Below are positions 4,240-5,597 of a stretch of DNA of 5,597 bases, in pieces. Under the pieces are notes generated by a model, which saw nothing but the letters and a program-made list of their open reading frames with translations, had not been told where the DNA came from and did not search any database. Source of the DNA: Oceanospirillaceae bacterium. Lineage in GTDB: Bacteria; Pseudomonadota; Gammaproteobacteria; Pseudomonadales; Balneatricaceae. The DNA is taken from positions 1-5,597 of the forward strand of contig JAGSHA010000234.1 in the NCBI GenBank assembly GCA_023954795.1, given 5' to 3'. Position numbers and translations under genes: made by a program. The number at the start of each line of letters is the position of its first letter. The stretch's first letter is position 1.

Positions 4240-5597
4240 ATGCCCGTCGTCCGTTGGTGGAGTTTGCACTTGAGTAGTAACAAGGCAATACCCGGTGTAT
4301 CAACAAAGAACAGCGTTATTCAATCCCTATTGCTTCCGGTTGGGGCTATCTTCTTTATCTCCGTTCTGGTGGTGGGTTACCTCTGGACCAGCAGTGAATT
4401 TAAAAAGCTGGATGAGGAGAATCAGCGCTATGAATCTGAATACCTCGAAAATCAGAAAGTCGTGCTGCGCGCAGAGGTTCAGCGCGTCAAGTCACTGCTG
4501 CTGCGTGAAAAAGCTAACGCTGAATCGCAGCTCAAAAGCTCCCTGAAAGAACGTATTGATGATGCGTATCTGATCGCTTCCAGTATTTATGAGCGCAGTA
4601 AACACCGCTACTCAGACGATGTAATTCAGCACATGATTATCGCTGCGCTGCAAGATATGCGTTTGAAAGATGACGGTTATTACTTCATCACCACGCTGGA
4701 CGGTGAGATGAAACTCTACCCACCTGATGATTCGGTTATGGGCCGCAGTGCAAGAGATGCATTTAATGCCAACGGCGGTGATGTTGTATTTCGAATGGGT
4801 GAGCTGGCTAAGCTGCAAAAAGAAGGGTTTATCAGTTATCCATGGGCGCGTGCCGGTTACATCGGTGAACAACACCGTAAGTTCAGTTACATCAAGCGCT
4901 TTAAACCTTACGACTGGGTCATTGGAACAGGGGCATACCTCGATAACTTTGAGGAAGAGATCAAGCATCAGATCTTCAGGAAAGTCTCTGAAATCAGTTA
5001 CGGTACCCGTGAAGAAGGTTACTTCTTTATCAACTCCTATGACGGTGATCTGTTTGTAACCAACGGACAGTATTTCGCGGGTAAGAAAAATATCTGGGAT
5101 GTTGAAGACGCACGTGGTCAGAAAGTAGTGCAGGAAAATGCTGCGCTGGCAAAACAGAATCCAGAGGGTGGATTCAGCACGTATTTCTGGAAAAAGAACA
5201 CCGGTGAAGTTGCCGAAAAAATATCCTATGTTTTGGGGATGGATGAATGGGGTATCTTCATCGGTTCCGGGGCTTACCTTGATACGGTGCGTACTGAGCT
5301 GAAACGTCGCGAATCGTTATTGGCAGAGCAGGTGAAAGTCCGTATCTACAGCGCCGCGTCTGTATTAGGGATTGCGCTGCTGGTGGTATTGGCAGCGATG
5401 TGGCTGATAGGCCGTCGTTTGGCGCGCAATATTCGCCTGATTCAGTGCAGCTTTGAACATTCCGCGACCAGTCGCCAGCATATTGATATTGAAGATGTGT
5501 ACTTTGATGAGTTTCGCTCACTGGCGGCCAGTGCGAACGACATGATCGATGGCCTGAACCAACAGGCAGAAGAGCAGAGACATCGGGTATTACACGA
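4240..5597 (+). CDS. Membrane sensor protein with two tandem Cache domains and a HAMP-like linker (3' end outside window)
   Basis: The frame is open from 4222 and runs off the window, giving 452 residues. A membrane helix at about 28-50 is followed by a periplasmic region of about 320 residues, a second membrane helix at 371-391 and a HAMP-like linker containing EFRSLAASANDMI. The periplasmic part holds two similar Cache_2-type modules: GYYFITTLDG (146-155) ending in DWVIGTGAYLD (225-235), and GYFFINSYDG (260-269) ending in a second GSGAYLD (342-348). Such modules bind small extracellular ligands in inner-membrane chemoreceptors, histidine kinases and diguanylate cyclases. The output domain is not visible, so the signalling class is undecided. 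The ATG at 4240 has AGGTG at 4231-4235; a TTG at 4270 preceded by GGAG at 4259-4262 is an alternative that also keeps the first helix. Another frame overlapping 4295-4546 is a shadow. Confidence 0.88.
   Translation, partial: MPVVRWWSLHLSSNKAIPGVSTKNSVIQSLLLPVGAIFFISVLVVGYLWTSSEFKKLDEENQRYESEYLENQKVVLRAEVQRVKSLLLREKANAESQLKSSLKERIDDAYLIASSIYERSKHRYSDDVIQHMIIAALQDMRLKDDGYYFITTLDGEMKLYPPDDSVMGRSARDAFNANGGDVVFRMGELAKLQKEGFISYPWARAGYIGEQHRKFSYIKRFKPYDWVIGTGAYLDNFEEEIKHQIFRKVSEISYGTREEGYFFINSYDGDLFVTNGQYFAGKKNIWDVEDARGQKVVQENAALAKQNPEGGFSTYFWKKNTGEVAEKISYVLGMDEWGIFIGSGAYLDTVRTELKRRESLLAEQVKVRIYSAASVLGIALLVVLAAMWLIGRRLARNIRLIQCSFEHSATSRQHIDIEDVYFDEFRSLAASANDMIDGLNQQAEEQRHRVLH

Noticed and set aside
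4612..5059. Minus- and plus-strand frames inside the sensor gene
   Set aside because: Both are out of frame with the Cache-domain coding sequence, which remains open from 4222 to the window end.

Overview
The window looks like chromosomal DNA from a Gammaproteobacterium, probably a marine heterotroph of the Oceanospirillales or Alteromonadales type. This rests on moderate GC content, clear AGGAG-like ribosome binding sites, enterobacterial-style codon use and the gene families present. The genus cannot be fixed from the sequence alone. No rRNA, tRNA, CRISPR array or insertion sequence is visible.

Layout. Positions 1-126 are a leader with no gene. A glutathione S-transferase family gene (127-750, +) comes first and is followed by a strong AU-rich hairpin. 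Then comes a complete aldehyde dehydrogenase gene of the succinate-semialdehyde dehydrogenase type (967-2388, +). A hairpin at 2419-2441 separates it from a convergent gene (2519-3238, -). That gene encodes a phage CI/LexA-like repressor: an XRE helix-turn-helix fused to an S24 peptidase-like dimerisation domain in which both residues of the Ser-Lys dyad appear to be replaced.

The repressor is divergent from a small gene of unknown function (3510-3830, +, 106 aa). The control region between them holds three related 15-bp operator-like palindromes of form RCAAG-N5-CTTRY. One overlaps the likely repressor promoter. The other two sit over the -35 box and the start point of a good rightward sigma70 promoter (TTGCAA-N17-TATGAT). 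This is a compact lambda/434-like switch, but the gene it faces is not a recognisable cro and no other phage genes are in view. A larger imperfect inverted repeat encloses the operator array.

Positions 3831-4239 are non-coding and rich in inverted repeats. The window ends inside a large membrane sensor gene (4240 to beyond 5597, +): TM helix, two tandem Cache domains, second TM helix, then a HAMP-like linker. Its output domain lies outside the window.

How the parts may work together. The two metabolic genes are probably independent housekeeping or detoxification functions. The most distinctive unit is 2519-3830: an apparently non-cleavable, probably autoregulated repressor with its own operator array and a divergent unknown gene. 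No link from this unit to the downstream sensor can be shown from the sequence.
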